This document shows, piece after piece, positions 27,152 through 35,990 of a stretch of DNA of 64,000 nt. Source of the DNA: Streptomyces sp. NBC_01314 (GTDB lineage Bacteria > Actinomycetota > Actinomycetes > Streptomycetales > Streptomycetaceae); contig NZ_CP108394.1 of the NCBI RefSeq assembly GCF_041435215.1, forward strand, positions 496,001 through 560,000, in the 5' to 3' direction. The first letter of the stretch is position 1. Each line of letters opens with the position of its first letter. The position numbers were made by a program, and so were the translations under genes. The notes under the pieces are model-generated. The model was not told the DNA's origin, ran no database searches, and saw only the letters and a program-made list of their open reading frames with translations.

Positions 27152-28033
27152 TCAGATGCGATCGGCAGGGGAGGCACCGTCCTGGGTGGCGGTCCAGGAG
27201 GCGAGCAGGCGCAGGGCTTCTTCGGAGGGTGAGCCGGGTTCGGCGGTGTAGATGAGGAGGGTGAGGCCGGGTTCGTCGTCCACGGCCGAGCCGTGCCAGG
27301 TGAGGGTGAGTTCGCCGACGAGGGGGTGGTGGAAGCGTTTGACGCCGGTGCCGTGACGGCGGACGTTGTGGGCGCCCCAGCGGGTGCGGAAGGCGTCGCT
27401 GCGGGTGGACAGCTCACCCACCAGGTCGTGGAGGCCTTTGTCGTGGGGGTTGCGGCCGGCCTCGGTGCGCAGGACGTCCACGGTCATGTCGGCGATGTGC
27501 TCCCAGTCCGGGTAGAAGCGGCGGGCCGCCGGGTCGAGGAACTGGAAGCGGGCCATGTTGGGCGGCTGGGTGTCGCTGTCGTAGAGGTCGGTGAAGAAGG
27601 CGCGGCCAAGCTGGTTGGCGGCGAGCAGGTCCTGGCGGCCGTTGGTGACGAGCGCGGGTCCGGCGGTGACGACGTCCAGCGTCCACTGCAGGCTCTTGGG
27701 CAAGGCCCGCTGCCGGCCGGAACGTGACCGGGGGCGAGCGAGTGTGTCGGAGCCCTCCTGAGCCTGGGCCAGGTGGAGCAGGTGGGCCCGTTCGGCGTCG
27801 TCGAGCTGAAGCGCGCGGGCGACCGATTCGAGCGCCGCGGGTGAGACGCCGGCGAGGTTGCCGCGTTCCAGCTTGGCGTAGTACTCGACGCTGACGTCGG
27901 CCGGCGCGGCGACCTCGCTCCTGCGCAGTCCGGGCACGCGGCGCCGGCTCCCGACCGGCAGCCCCGCCCGCTCCGGGGTGATCCTGGCGCGCCGCGAGGT
28001 GAGGAACTCGCGGACTTCATCACGGTTGTCCAC
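27152..28033 (-). CDS. XRE-family regulator with MmyB-like ligand domain
   Basis: About 293 residues from the GTG at 28033 ([21 protein letters not shown]), the common start of this family. The HTH spans [23 protein letters not shown]; the usual LAG is AAP, slightly unusual. The C-terminal part (about 110-270) is the PAS-like MmyB fatty-acid-binding domain, with [27 protein letters not shown] and [20 protein letters not shown]. It is divergent from the aldo/keto reductase gene 300 bp away, the usual target arrangement. Confidence 0.88.
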   Translation of the reverse strand: MDNRDEVREFLTSRRARITPERAGLPVGSRRRVPGLRRSEVAAPADVSVEYYAKLERGNLAGVSPAALESVARALQLDDAERAHLLHLAQAQEGSDTLARPRSRSGRQRALPKSLQWTLDVVTAGPALVTNGRQDLLAANQLGRAFFTDLYDSDTQPPNMARFQFLDPAARRFYPDWEHIADMTVDVLRTEAGRNPHDKGLHDLVGELSTRSDAFRTRWGAHNVRRHGTGVKRFHHPLVGELTLTWHGSAVDDEPGLTLLIYTAEPGSPSEEALRLLASWTATQDGASPADRI

Positions 28034-28335
28034 ACCCCGACCGTACGCCGCCCGCCAGGCCGAAGCGATGTACTGCCAGTACACCCCTCATCAGTACCTG
28101 GTTGCCCGCGCGCTGTGCCGGTTACCTGAACGGCGTGGCACTCAGCCGTCCGACGCGGCCGGTCCCCCGTACGCAAGGAGCAGCCCTCATGCTGATCCGG
28201 ACCCAGTGGCCGCCCGGCCGGGATCCCCAGCCGTGCAAGGCAGGCGGCCACCTGCCTCGATGGACGGTGGGTCCGTGCGAGAAGTCCGGTCCAATGACTC
28301 GGACACACATCAACGCGAGAAAGATCGAGGACAAC

Positions 28336-29205
28336 ATGAGCGATCCGTCTGTCCGCCCCGCAGAGGCGAGCGGTACCTTCTCCATCGGCGGCGACCTGCC
28401 GGTACACCGGCTCGGCTACGGCGCCATGCAGCTCACCGGCAAAGGCGTGTGGGGTGAGCCCGCCGACCGCGACGAGGCGATCAGGGTGCTGCGCCGTGCT
28501 GTCGAGCTCGGCGTCACACTCATCGACACCGCCGACGCGTACGGGCCGCACGTCAACGAGACGCTGATCGCCGAGGCGCTCCACCCGTACGCCGACGACC
28601 TGCTGATCGCGACGAAGGGCGCCAACACCCGCCCCGGGCCCGACCAGTGGGTGCCCGACGGCCGCCCCGAGTACCTGCGGCAGTGCGTGGAAGGAAGCCT
28701 GCAGCGTCTGAAGCTGGAGCGCATCGACCTCTACCAGCTGCACCGGGTCGACCCGAACGTGCCGCTGGCCGAGCAGGTCGGTGCGCTCGCCGAGCTGCGG
28801 GATCAGGGCAAGATCCGGTATGTCGGCCTGTCCGAGGTGACGGTCGAGCAGCTGGTGGAGGCGCAGCAGTACGTCCCGATCATGTCGGTGCAGAACCTCT
28901 TCAACCTGGCCGAGCGCGGCTCCGAGGCGGTGCTGGAGCACTGCGAGCGGGAGGGCATCGCGTTCATCCCGTGGTTCCCGCTGGCGACCGGGCAGTTGGC
29001 GCAGCCGGGTGGCATCCTCGCGGAGGCCGCCGCCCGCCACGAGGCCACTCCCGCACAGTTGGCGCTCGCCTGGCTGCTGCACCGTTCCCCGGTGATCCTG
29101 CCGATCCCCGGCACTTCCAAGGTCGCCCACCTGGAGGACAACGTCGCCGCGGCGGCCATCTCGCTGACCGACGACGAGGTCGCGCAGCTGAGCGCCCTCG
29201 GCTGA
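28336..29205 (+). CDS. Aldo/keto reductase
   Basis: A 289-residue NADPH-dependent oxidoreductase with GAGG before the ATG. The tetrad is visible: Asp and Tyr in DTADAYGP, Lys in LIATKGA and His in YQLHRVDP. The NADP site includes [15 protein letters not shown]. This branch (pyridoxal reductase/YajO-like) reduces small carbonyls. Its divergent XRE/MmyB neighbour is a frequent partner, so it may be induced by the same ligand. Confidence 0.92.
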   Translation: MSDPSVRPAEASGTFSIGGDLPVHRLGYGAMQLTGKGVWGEPADRDEAIRVLRRAVELGVTLIDTADAYGPHVNETLIAEALHPYADDLLIATKGANTRPGPDQWVPDGRPEYLRQCVEGSLQRLKLERIDLYQLHRVDPNVPLAEQVGALAELRDQGKIRYVGLSEVTVEQLVEAQQYVPIMSVQNLFNLAERGSEAVLEHCEREGIAFIPWFPLATGQLAQPGGILAEAAARHEATPAQLALAWLLHRSPVILPIPGTSKVAHLEDNVAAAAISLTDDEVAQLSALG

Positions 29206-29404
29206 CCGTGAACGGGGCGTCCGGCATGCGCTGAAGCGGCGGGGCGCCCCGTCAGCCGGTGGCGGCTCCGCACAGCGGGACTGTCTGTACGGGCCGTACC
29301 CGCCTACAGAACGGCCCGGGATCATCACAAACCGGACGACGATCGTTGGCGTCGCCATGTCCAAGAAGCCGGCCAAGCGGGAGATGGCGGCGTGGCGATG
29401 GAAT

Positions 29405-29590
29405 GGTCAGCTGGCTCACCGTCAATGTTTCCAGCGCCAGGCGCACGGTGCGCTCGATGTCCGGCGGTCAGAGCCAGGCCGTGGCTGTCGCCTGGGGTTC
29501 AACTCGTCATCATGGACGAGCCCACGGCCGCTCTGGGGCTGCGGGAGCGCACCGAGGTCGAGGAGGTTCTCCTCGGCCTGTGTGCCGAGC
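29405..29590 (+). pseudogene. Sugar ABC importer ATPase remnant
   Basis: MSGGQSQAVAVA, the signature motif, and in a neighbouring frame VIMDEPTAALGLRERTEVEE, the Walker B and D-loop region, are left from a carbohydrate ABC ATPase (RbsA/XylG-like). The intervening frame change and absence of Walker A show it is dead. It lies upstream of a dehydrogenase and a HAD phosphatase, which could have belonged to the same sugar pathway. Confidence 0.6.
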
Positions 29591-29671
29591 TGCGCTCTAC
29601 CGATCAGCCACCGTTGCCGCCGAGCTGTGATCGGCGGGCGAGTCAATTCCCGTACACATGCGAGGAGTTCT

Positions 29672-30709
29672 GTGAGCATCCCATCCCCCACCCCCGCCAA
29701 GCCCGTGGTGGCCCTGCGCCCCACCCCGCAGCGCACGGACCGCATTTTCACCCCCGCCACCCTGGAGTCGCTCCGCGACCGCTTCACCGTGGTGGACCTG
29801 GAGAAGGATCCCTCCGAAGAAGCACTTGAGGAGGTTCTGCCCGACGCCTTCGCGATCATCGGACAGCCAGACCTGCCGGCCGGACGGCTCGCCCGCGCGG
29901 GCAGGTTGCGGGCGCTGCTGAACGTCGAAGGCAACTTCTTCCCCAACGTCGACTACCCGACCTGCTTCGAGCGCGGAATCCACGTCCTGGGCTGCGGACC
30001 CGCCTACGCACAGGCCGTCGCCGAGTACTCCCTCGGACTCGCCCTCGACCTCGCCCGGGGCATCAGCCGCGAGGACCGCGCCTTCCGCGCCGGACAGGAG
30101 CGGTACGTCTCCGACGGCAACGCCGACGCCGTCCTGCTGCAAGGCTCCGACGTGGGCCTGGTCGGCTTCGGCAACCTCGGCCGCAGCCTCAACCGGCTCC
30201 TCGCCCCCTTCCGGCCCACCATCCGCGTGTACGACCCCTGGCTACCGCCCGGCGTCCTGCACGAACACGGTGTGCTTCCCGCCTCACTGGACGAGACCCT
30301 GTCCCGCAGCCGCTTCGTGTTCGTGCTGGCCACCGTCACGGACGACAGCCGCCACCTGATCGGAGAACGCGAACTCGAATTGCTACCGGACGGCGCCCGC
30401 CTCGTCCTGGTCAGCCGCGCCCCGGTCGTCGACTACCCGGCACTCCTCGCCCACGTCGCGCGCGGACGCCTGCTCGCGGGCATCGACGTATGGCCGGACG
30501 AACCGGTCGCCGCCGACGACCCGGCCCGCGCTCTCGAGGGTCTCGTGCTCTCCGCCCACCGCGCGGGCGGCATCCCGGAGGCCTTCCAGACCATCGGCGA
30601 CATGGTCCTCGACGACCTGACACTCCTCGCCCAGGGGCTTCCACCTGTCCGTATGCAGACCGCCGCCCGTGAACTGGTCGGCCGCTACCGCAACCGCCCC
30701 GTGACCTGA
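29672..30709 (+). CDS. D-2-hydroxyacid dehydrogenase (phosphoglycerate dehydrogenase-like)
   Basis: About 345 residues from the GTG at 29672, preceded by GAGGAG. The NAD-binding fingerprint is GLVGFGNLGRSL. The catalytic residues are in VLVSRAP (Arg), DVWPDEP (Glu) and LSAHRAGG (His), in family order. The region before the Rossmann fold (LLNVEGNFFPNVDYPTC) is the first part of the split catalytic domain. It probably oxidises or reduces a sugar-derived 2-hydroxy acid. It is followed 11 bp later by a HAD phosphatase. Confidence 0.87.
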   Translation: MSIPSPTPAKPVVALRPTPQRTDRIFTPATLESLRDRFTVVDLEKDPSEEALEEVLPDAFAIIGQPDLPAGRLARAGRLRALLNVEGNFFPNVDYPTCFERGIHVLGCGPAYAQAVAEYSLGLALDLARGISREDRAFRAGQERYVSDGNADAVLLQGSDVGLVGFGNLGRSLNRLLAPFRPTIRVYDPWLPPGVLHEHGVLPASLDETLSRSRFVFVLATVTDDSRHLIGERELELLPDGARLVLVSRAPVVDYPALLAHVARGRLLAGIDVWPDEPVAADDPARALEGLVLSAHRAGGIPEAFQTIGDMVLDDLTLLAQGLPPVRMQTAARELVGRYRNRPVT

Positions 30710-30720
30710 AGAGACGATCC

Positions 30721-31398
30721 ATGACCACACAGCCCCACCCAGCCACCGCGCTCGACATCCCCTGCCAGGGCCTGCTCTTCGACAACGACGGTGTCCTGGT
30801 CGACTCCGACCACGGTGTCGACCAGGCCTGGAGCCAATGGGCACGCGACCGCGACCTGCAGCCGGAGCAGGTGACCGCCATGGTGCACGGCCGCCGTTCA
30901 GCCGACACCGTCGCACTCCTGGTGACCGACCCGAAGGAGCGACCGGCCGCACTCGCCGCGATCGACCGCCTGGAGGTCGAGGCCGCGGCCACCACCACCG
31001 CGCTCCCCGGCGCCCTCGACTTCCTCGCAAGCCTGCCGCGCGAGCGGTGGGCGGTGGTGACCTCCGGCGTCACCGCCCTGGCCCGGGCCCGCCTCACGGC
31101 GGCGGGACTGCCCACCCCACCCGTACTCATCACCGCGGACGACGTCAGCCACGGCAAACCAGCCCCCGACGGCTACCGCACGGCGGCCAAGAAGCTGGGC
31201 TTCTCCCCCGCGCGGACTGTTGTCTTCGAGGACAGCACCGCGGGGGCGAAGGCCGGAGCCGCAGCGGGCGCAACCGTCATCGGAGTCGGCCAGCGCGCAC
31301 TGGCCACCGACGCCACCATCGTCATCCGCGACCTGCGCGGCCTGACCTGGCACGACGGCGTACTCCATCTCACCGCCGCGGACCTGCTGCGGTCCTGA
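30721..31398 (+). CDS. HAD-superfamily phosphatase (sugar-phosphatase-like)
   Basis: A 225-residue hydrolase. Motif I is FDNDGVLVDS with the nucleophile Asp and acid Asp, motif II is VVTSGV, the Lys is in HGKPAPDGY, and motif IV is VFEDSTAG. The helical cap between motifs I and II is class C1, as in sugar-phosphate phosphatases and beta-phosphoglucomutase relatives. It is in an operon with the hydroxyacid dehydrogenase. Confidence 0.9.
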   Translation: MTTQPHPATALDIPCQGLLFDNDGVLVDSDHGVDQAWSQWARDRDLQPEQVTAMVHGRRSADTVALLVTDPKERPAALAAIDRLEVEAAATTTALPGALDFLASLPRERWAVVTSGVTALARARLTAAGLPTPPVLITADDVSHGKPAPDGYRTAAKKLGFSPARTVVFEDSTAGAKAGAAAGATVIGVGQRALATDATIVIRDLRGLTWHDGVLHLTAADLLRS

Positions 31399-31552
31399 CC
31401 ACGCCCTACGCATCCGACCAGGGCAGTCGCCTGGGCCGCCGTACCTGAACGGCACGTCTGCTGTCTGCCGAGCCTCATGGCTGCCTCCGGTTGATGACGT
31501 CGGCATATCTGAGTACGCCGTGGCCGGGGCGCAGTGCGCGCCGTGGCCCTCG

Positions 31553-32776
31553 TCATCCCGTCGGGCGGGGCGGCGACTTCGGGAGCCGTTCCACCGGGCG
31601 GCCCAACGGGTCCAGCCGCGTCTCGGACAGGCCTGGGTCAGGTGGTCTGCTGCCGCACCGGACAGCCGACGGTCCACAAGTCGCCGGGGGTGCGGACGGG
31701 CCTGCTCCGCCCCCCCAGCGGCCCATGGGCTCCGGGTAGCGGTCGCGGCGCCGGTCCGGGTCGTCGACGCCGATCTCGTACCAGGGCTCGCCGCGCTTCA
31801 GCCGGGGCAGGGTTTTCACCCAGACCGCGATGGCGATGCCCTGGACCTCGGCGGTGAGCGCCTGGCGGCGGTTGTCGAGCAGGTGCTCCGGCTTGCCTGC
31901 CAGGACGACGTGCAGCCGCGGGAAGGCCTGGGATCGGGTGTAGCGGTGGCGCTTCCAGAAGGGGAACGTGCGGCCGTTGGTGCCGCGGGCTCCCTCCCAG
32001 ACGCGGTGCCCGGCGTAGCGCTCGTAGTCCCAGACCTCACGTGCGAGGCGGGCCTGGGACATGGTGCCGTTGTCGAGCTCGAAGAGGCGCACCTCGCTGG
32101 CCTTGGTCGGCACGACAAGCACGGCGTCGGTGTTGAAACTCAGGCCGGTCTCCTTGATGGCGTGGTTCACCTCCACCTGCCAGTCGGTCAGATACTCACG
32201 GCCGCCGTCGAGGACCGTGTCGGTGTAGGCGAGGATCGTGTCCGTCACCGCGACGCCGTGCGGTCCGAACCCGGCAGGAACGGCCTTCGCGCCGGTGCCG
32301 GCCTTCGGGCGGGGCGGCAGCTCGTTGCCGTCGGCCAGAGCCTTCTGCCCTGCCGGGGTCAGGTTCCAGATCTGATGCTTGCCCACCTTGCCGTTCGTCT
32401 CTGCCAGCCCCAGCTCCGCCAGTTCCTTCATCGCCCTGCGCACATACGACCGGCCGTCCCGGTCCTCCGCCGTGATCACCTGAGCCATCTGCCGGGCCGT
32501 GGCCAGCAGCCGCAGCGCATCGGCCCGCACCCTCCCGGCCGTGGGAGTGGACTTTTTCCCCTTCGCCGACGTCTCAGGGGAAGGGAGAGAGGTGTCGGCT
32601 TGCCGGGAGGCCCCCTGGCGGACGGTGTGAACTGCGGTGATGGGAACGACGTTGGAATCGTTCGCGGCACTGGACGCGGCACTGCTTCCCGGGTCGCCCG
32701 ACGGACGCTCAGCACCCCTTGTCCAGGTGGGGCGCGGCTCCTGTTCGGGCTGCCGGGCACTGCCGGTGTACGTCAT
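31553..32776 (-). CDS. Replication-relaxation family protein
   Basis: About 407 residues from an ATG with GGAG seven bases upstream. After a disordered Pro/Ser/Thr-rich lead (1-90), a winged-helix region (ALRLLATARQMAQVITAEDR, YVRRAMKELAELGLAETNG) is followed by the replication-relaxation core: HAIKETGLSFNTDAVLVV, VRLFELDNGTMSQARLARE and FPRLHVVLAGKPEHLLDNRRQ. The family occurs with actinobacterial plasmids and integrative elements, where it helps replication or transfer. The last part after DRYPEPMGR is Gly/Pro-rich and may be read-through into foreign sequence. Confidence 0.8.
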   Translation of the reverse strand: MTYTGSARQPEQEPRPTWTRGAERPSGDPGSSAASSAANDSNVVPITAVHTVRQGASRQADTSLPSPETSAKGKKSTPTAGRVRADALRLLATARQMAQVITAEDRDGRSYVRRAMKELAELGLAETNGKVGKHQIWNLTPAGQKALADGNELPPRPKAGTGAKAVPAGFGPHGVAVTDTILAYTDTVLDGGREYLTDWQVEVNHAIKETGLSFNTDAVLVVPTKASEVRLFELDNGTMSQARLAREVWDYERYAGHRVWEGARGTNGRTFPFWKRHRYTRSQAFPRLHVVLAGKPEHLLDNRRQALTAEVQGIAIAVWVKTLPRLKRGEPWYEIGVDDPDRRRDRYPEPMGRWGGGAGPSAPPATCGPSAVRCGSRPPDPGLSETRLDPLGRPVERLPKSPPRPTG

Positions 32777-33287
32777 GAGAAGACTCCTCACGCAGATGGC
32801 GCGGGACTCCGGACAGAATCCCGCCGTCACTTGCTAGAGGTGTCGAAAAAGCCGACCGTGTGACACTCCACCAGGTGCCGATACCGAGCCGTGATCGTCA
32901 CGGACGGCAGGACGGTGTCCTCTGAGCTGAACCTGGACCGATTGTCAGAGAAGTTGGACCTGATCTTGATGGACCGCGATCCATCCACAGGTAGTGGGGA
33001 TCGCCTCGCAGCCGTTCTGGCTGCACTGGCACGACGGCACCCGTTGACGTGGGCACGTGTCGACGATCAAGCGTCATTCCCCAGGTTCTCACCAGGGTCC
33101 GAGGAAGGTGATCTAGGTCTGGTTCGTGACCGATGTTGCTGGCTGGGTTGGCCAGTATGTCCCTGCCGCCGGTTATCCTGCCAGCGCGAGGAGTGATGTC
33201 GTTGCTGATGGGATGCTGTTCTGCCAGTAGTGCCGTTGCGGAGGACATGGCGGCCGCAACGGTGGTGTTGTTCCTTCTGCGGTCGCC
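32777..33287. other. Gap upstream of the replication-relaxation gene
   Basis: No gene is supported in this 511-bp stretch. A plus-strand frame from 32891 (about 100 residues) has no motif and no good ribosome site. The region is slightly lower in G+C than its neighbours and lies next to a plasmid-type gene, so it may be the decayed edge of an integrated element. Confidence 0.35.
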
Positions 33288-34229
33288 CTAGAGAGCCGCA
33301 GGCGCGGCCCCCGGCACTGCAATCCGGGGATCGCCCTGCGCCACATCCCTCGCCACCTCGCGGGCGGTTCTGGCGAAGGCCTCCACCGCGCCGGTGGCGT
33401 GTCCGGCCCGCCACACCAGGCCGTAGCCGGTCGGCCCCGCGTCCGCGAAGGGGACGTAGGCAACACCGGGGCGGGTGTAGTACGTCGCCGTGTGCGCGGG
33501 TGCGAGCAGTGCGCCCTTGCCGCCGGCGACCAGCATCAACGCCTCCTGCATATTGGTAATGCCGGGGCCGCGGGCGATCGGCCGACCGCTCGGTGTGTGG
33601 GCGGGGACGTGGTGGGCGAGCCAGTAGTCGGGTACGTTGCCGACGATTGTGAGCAGCGGTACGTCGGCCAGATCCTCAAGGGACACCGAGTCCCGAGTGG
33701 CGAGTGGATGCGCCGAGGTGATCGCGAGGATGCGCTCCTCTGCGAGGAGTGTCGGGCCCTCGCCCAGATCCTCCTCACGCACCGGGAGCTCTGTGATCTG
33801 GATGTCGAACTCGCCCTCGCGTAGCGGCCCGTACGGATCGGCGAGTGGGACCTCACATATCTCCACGGCGAGCCTGGGGTGGCTGACGCGCAGTGCCTCC
33901 GTCGTCTTCATGACGATCTCGCCGGTCAGCGGGTTCGAGAAGCCGACATGCAGCACGGTGTCGATGCCGCGCGCGGTGGTGGCGGCCCGCTCCAGGGCGG
34001 CTTCGATCGCGCGGTGGTGCGGTTCGAGATCGGCGCGCAGCTGCCGGCCGAGCGAGGTGAGGGCGACGCGGCGGCTGGTACGAATGAACAGCGGGGCGCC
34101 GACGCGGCGTTCAAGTCGCTGCACGAGCTGGCTCACCCGGGCCCGGGACAGCCGCATCCGGTCGGCCGTGCGGCCGAAGTGCAGCTCCTCGGCGAGGAGG
34201 AGAAAGCACTCCAGTTCATCGCGTTCCAT
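33288..34229 (-). CDS. LysR-family transcriptional regulator
   Basis: A 313-residue regulator from the ATG at 34229. The N-terminal winged HTH is ECFLLLAEELHFGRTADRMRLSRARVSQLVQRLERRVGAPLFIRTSRRVALT. The C-terminal domain is the substrate-binding-protein-like effector domain, including EICEVPLADPYGPLREGEFD and VAGGKGALLAPAHTATYYTRPG. It is divergent from the MFS gene with 132 bp between starts, so it probably controls that transporter. Confidence 0.92.
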   Translation of the reverse strand: MERDELECFLLLAEELHFGRTADRMRLSRARVSQLVQRLERRVGAPLFIRTSRRVALTSLGRQLRADLEPHHRAIEAALERAATTARGIDTVLHVGFSNPLTGEIVMKTTEALRVSHPRLAVEICEVPLADPYGPLREGEFDIQITELPVREEDLGEGPTLLAEERILAITSAHPLATRDSVSLEDLADVPLLTIVGNVPDYWLAHHVPAHTPSGRPIARGPGITNMQEALMLVAGGKGALLAPAHTATYYTRPGVAYVPFADAGPTGYGLVWRAGHATGAVEAFARTAREVARDVAQGDPRIAVPGAAPAAL

Positions 34230-34361
34230 CGGCGTTCCCCAGGTCAATCGGATCGGTAAGCCTGGCTGAACGAACGTTGCGATCTTCACCGTTGTTCCCC
34301 CAAGGCGTCCTGACTGATGGTGATCGAGCCGACAGCATCCCTACACCATCAAGGAACTGAC

Positions 34362-35813
34362 ATGAGTCCACAGAAAGCAGCGGCTGCGAGCGCACGCGAC
34401 TGGGGCGTCCTGCTCGTCCTGTGCGGCGCGATCTTCCTGGAGGGCATCGATGTGGCCATGCTCAATGTGGCCCTGCCATCCATCCGTGCCGACCTCGGTT
34501 TGTCCACCGGCTCCCTGCAGTGGGTCATGAGTGCGTACGTTCTCGGATACGGCGGCTTCATGCTGGTCGGCGGACGCGCCGCCGACCTCTTCGGGCGCCG
34601 CCGGATGTTCGTCTTCTGGCTCTCGGTCTTCCTGCTCTTCTCCGGCCTGGGCGGATTCGCCACGGAAGGCTGGATGCTGATCGTCGCCCGGTTCGTCACG
34701 GGAGTCGCCGCCGCCTTCATGACCCCGGCCGGCCTGTCCATCATCACCACCAGCTTCGAAGAGGGCCCACAGCGCAACAAGGCCCTGCTCTTCTACTCCG
34801 GCACCGCGGCCGGCGGCTTCTCGATCGGCCTGGTCGTCGGCGGGCTGCTCACCTCGATCGGCTGGCGCTGGGTGTTCTTCGCCCCGGTCGTGCTCTCCGC
34901 GCTGATCCTGCTCGCGGCGCTCGCCTTCGTGCCCAAGCCGTCGCGTCCCGACCGCACCGGACAGAGTGTCGACCTGGTCGGCGGCATCACCATCACCGCC
35001 GCCGTCGTACTGCTCGTCCTCGGCGTGGAGCGCGCCACCCACACCAGCCTCGCCTGGACCCTCGGCACACTCGGCGCGGGCCTCGCCTTCCTTGCCGCGT
35101 TCATCGCCACAGAACGCCGCTCAGGATCCCCGCTGGTCCGCCTCGGCATCTTCCGCAGTGGCGCCCTGGTCCGCGCCAACCTCGTCGGACTGCTCTTCGC
35201 AGCGGGCTTCTTCGGCTTCCAGTTCCTGGTCGTCCTCTACCTCCAGGAGCTGCGCGACTGGTCGACCCTTCAGACCAGCTTCGCGATGATCGTCATCGGC
35301 GTCGACGCGATCCTCTCCCCGCTCCTCACCCCAAAGCTGGTGAACCGCTTCGGCAACGCCCGGGTGATCTTCGGCGGGCTGCTTCTGGCCTCGCTGTCGT
35401 ACGCCCTGTTCCTGCCGGTCGGCGCCGACTGGACGTACCTGGCGATGTTTCCCAGCCTGATCACCCTCGGTATCGCCTTCTCCCTCGCCTACGGCCCGCT
35501 CACCATCGTCGCCACCGAGGGCGTCAAGGAAGAGGAGCAGGGCTTGGCCGGCGCACTGCTCTACACCTCCTTCCAGTTCGGCGCCGCGCTCGGCCTCTCC
35601 ACGGTCACCGCCGTCAATGTCTCGGCCACCGCATCGACGTCACCCGGCGCGCTGCTCGACGGCTACCAGGCGGCCCTGTGGGTCCCCCTCGCCGCGGCCC
35701 TGCTCGCCACGCTGATCAGCGCCTTCGGACTGCGCACCGGGCCGACGGCCACCGTGGTCGCAGCTGGCGAACCCGCAGACCGTACCGCTGACGAACTCCC
35801 CGCCTCGCACTGA
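34362..35813 (+). CDS. MFS drug transporter (DHA2-type)
   Basis: A 483-residue transporter with AAGGA before the ATG and about 14 predicted membrane helices. Motif A is GGRAADLFGRRRMF between helices 2 and 3, and motif C-like Gly-rich sequence occurs in helix 5 (AAGGFSIGLVVGGLL). The N-terminus ends in FLEGIDVAMLNVALP, the DHA2 motif D1 variant. It is likely a proton-coupled exporter of a toxic small molecule, induced via the divergent LysR gene. Confidence 0.9.
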   Translation: MSPQKAAAASARDWGVLLVLCGAIFLEGIDVAMLNVALPSIRADLGLSTGSLQWVMSAYVLGYGGFMLVGGRAADLFGRRRMFVFWLSVFLLFSGLGGFATEGWMLIVARFVTGVAAAFMTPAGLSIITTSFEEGPQRNKALLFYSGTAAGGFSIGLVVGGLLTSIGWRWVFFAPVVLSALILLAALAFVPKPSRPDRTGQSVDLVGGITITAAVVLLVLGVERATHTSLAWTLGTLGAGLAFLAAFIATERRSGSPLVRLGIFRSGALVRANLVGLLFAAGFFGFQFLVVLYLQELRDWSTLQTSFAMIVIGVDAILSPLLTPKLVNRFGNARVIFGGLLLASLSYALFLPVGADWTYLAMFPSLITLGIAFSLAYGPLTIVATEGVKEEEQGLAGALLYTSFQFGAALGLSTVTAVNVSATASTSPGALLDGYQAALWVPLAAALLATLISAFGLRTGPTATVVAAGEPADRTADELPASH

Positions 35814-35838
35814 TCCATCACCGGCAAGGAGCGCCCCC

Positions 35839-35930
35839 ATGCCCACCACAGTCTGAGAATTCTCCGACCTGCAAGACACCTTCCTCGGCTACGTGCGTGA
35901 CATCAAGTCGCCCGACAGGCGGCCTGATCA
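35839..35930 (+). pseudogene. Truncated small gene with in-frame stop (flavin split-barrel oxidase-like)
   Basis: After a strong AAGGAG site an ATG starts MPTTV, then a TGA, then the same frame continues EFSDLQDTFLGYVRDIKS. The joined sequence resembles the N-terminus of pyridoxamine 5'-phosphate oxidase-like proteins. Similarity ends soon after, shortly before the IS256 element. It was probably co-transcribed with the MFS gene. The family call is tentative. Confidence 0.4.
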
Positions 35931-35990
35931 ACCACCAGCCGACCCGCCGGCACACCCCGACCTCAATCGCGGACCAAGCGGGAGTGTCAT

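Noticed and set aside
27484..29376. A 630-residue minus-strand frame spanning the XRE and aldo/keto reductase genes
   Set aside because: It crosses two oppositely oriented real genes and has no homology of its own. The AKR tetrad and XRE HTH define the real genes.
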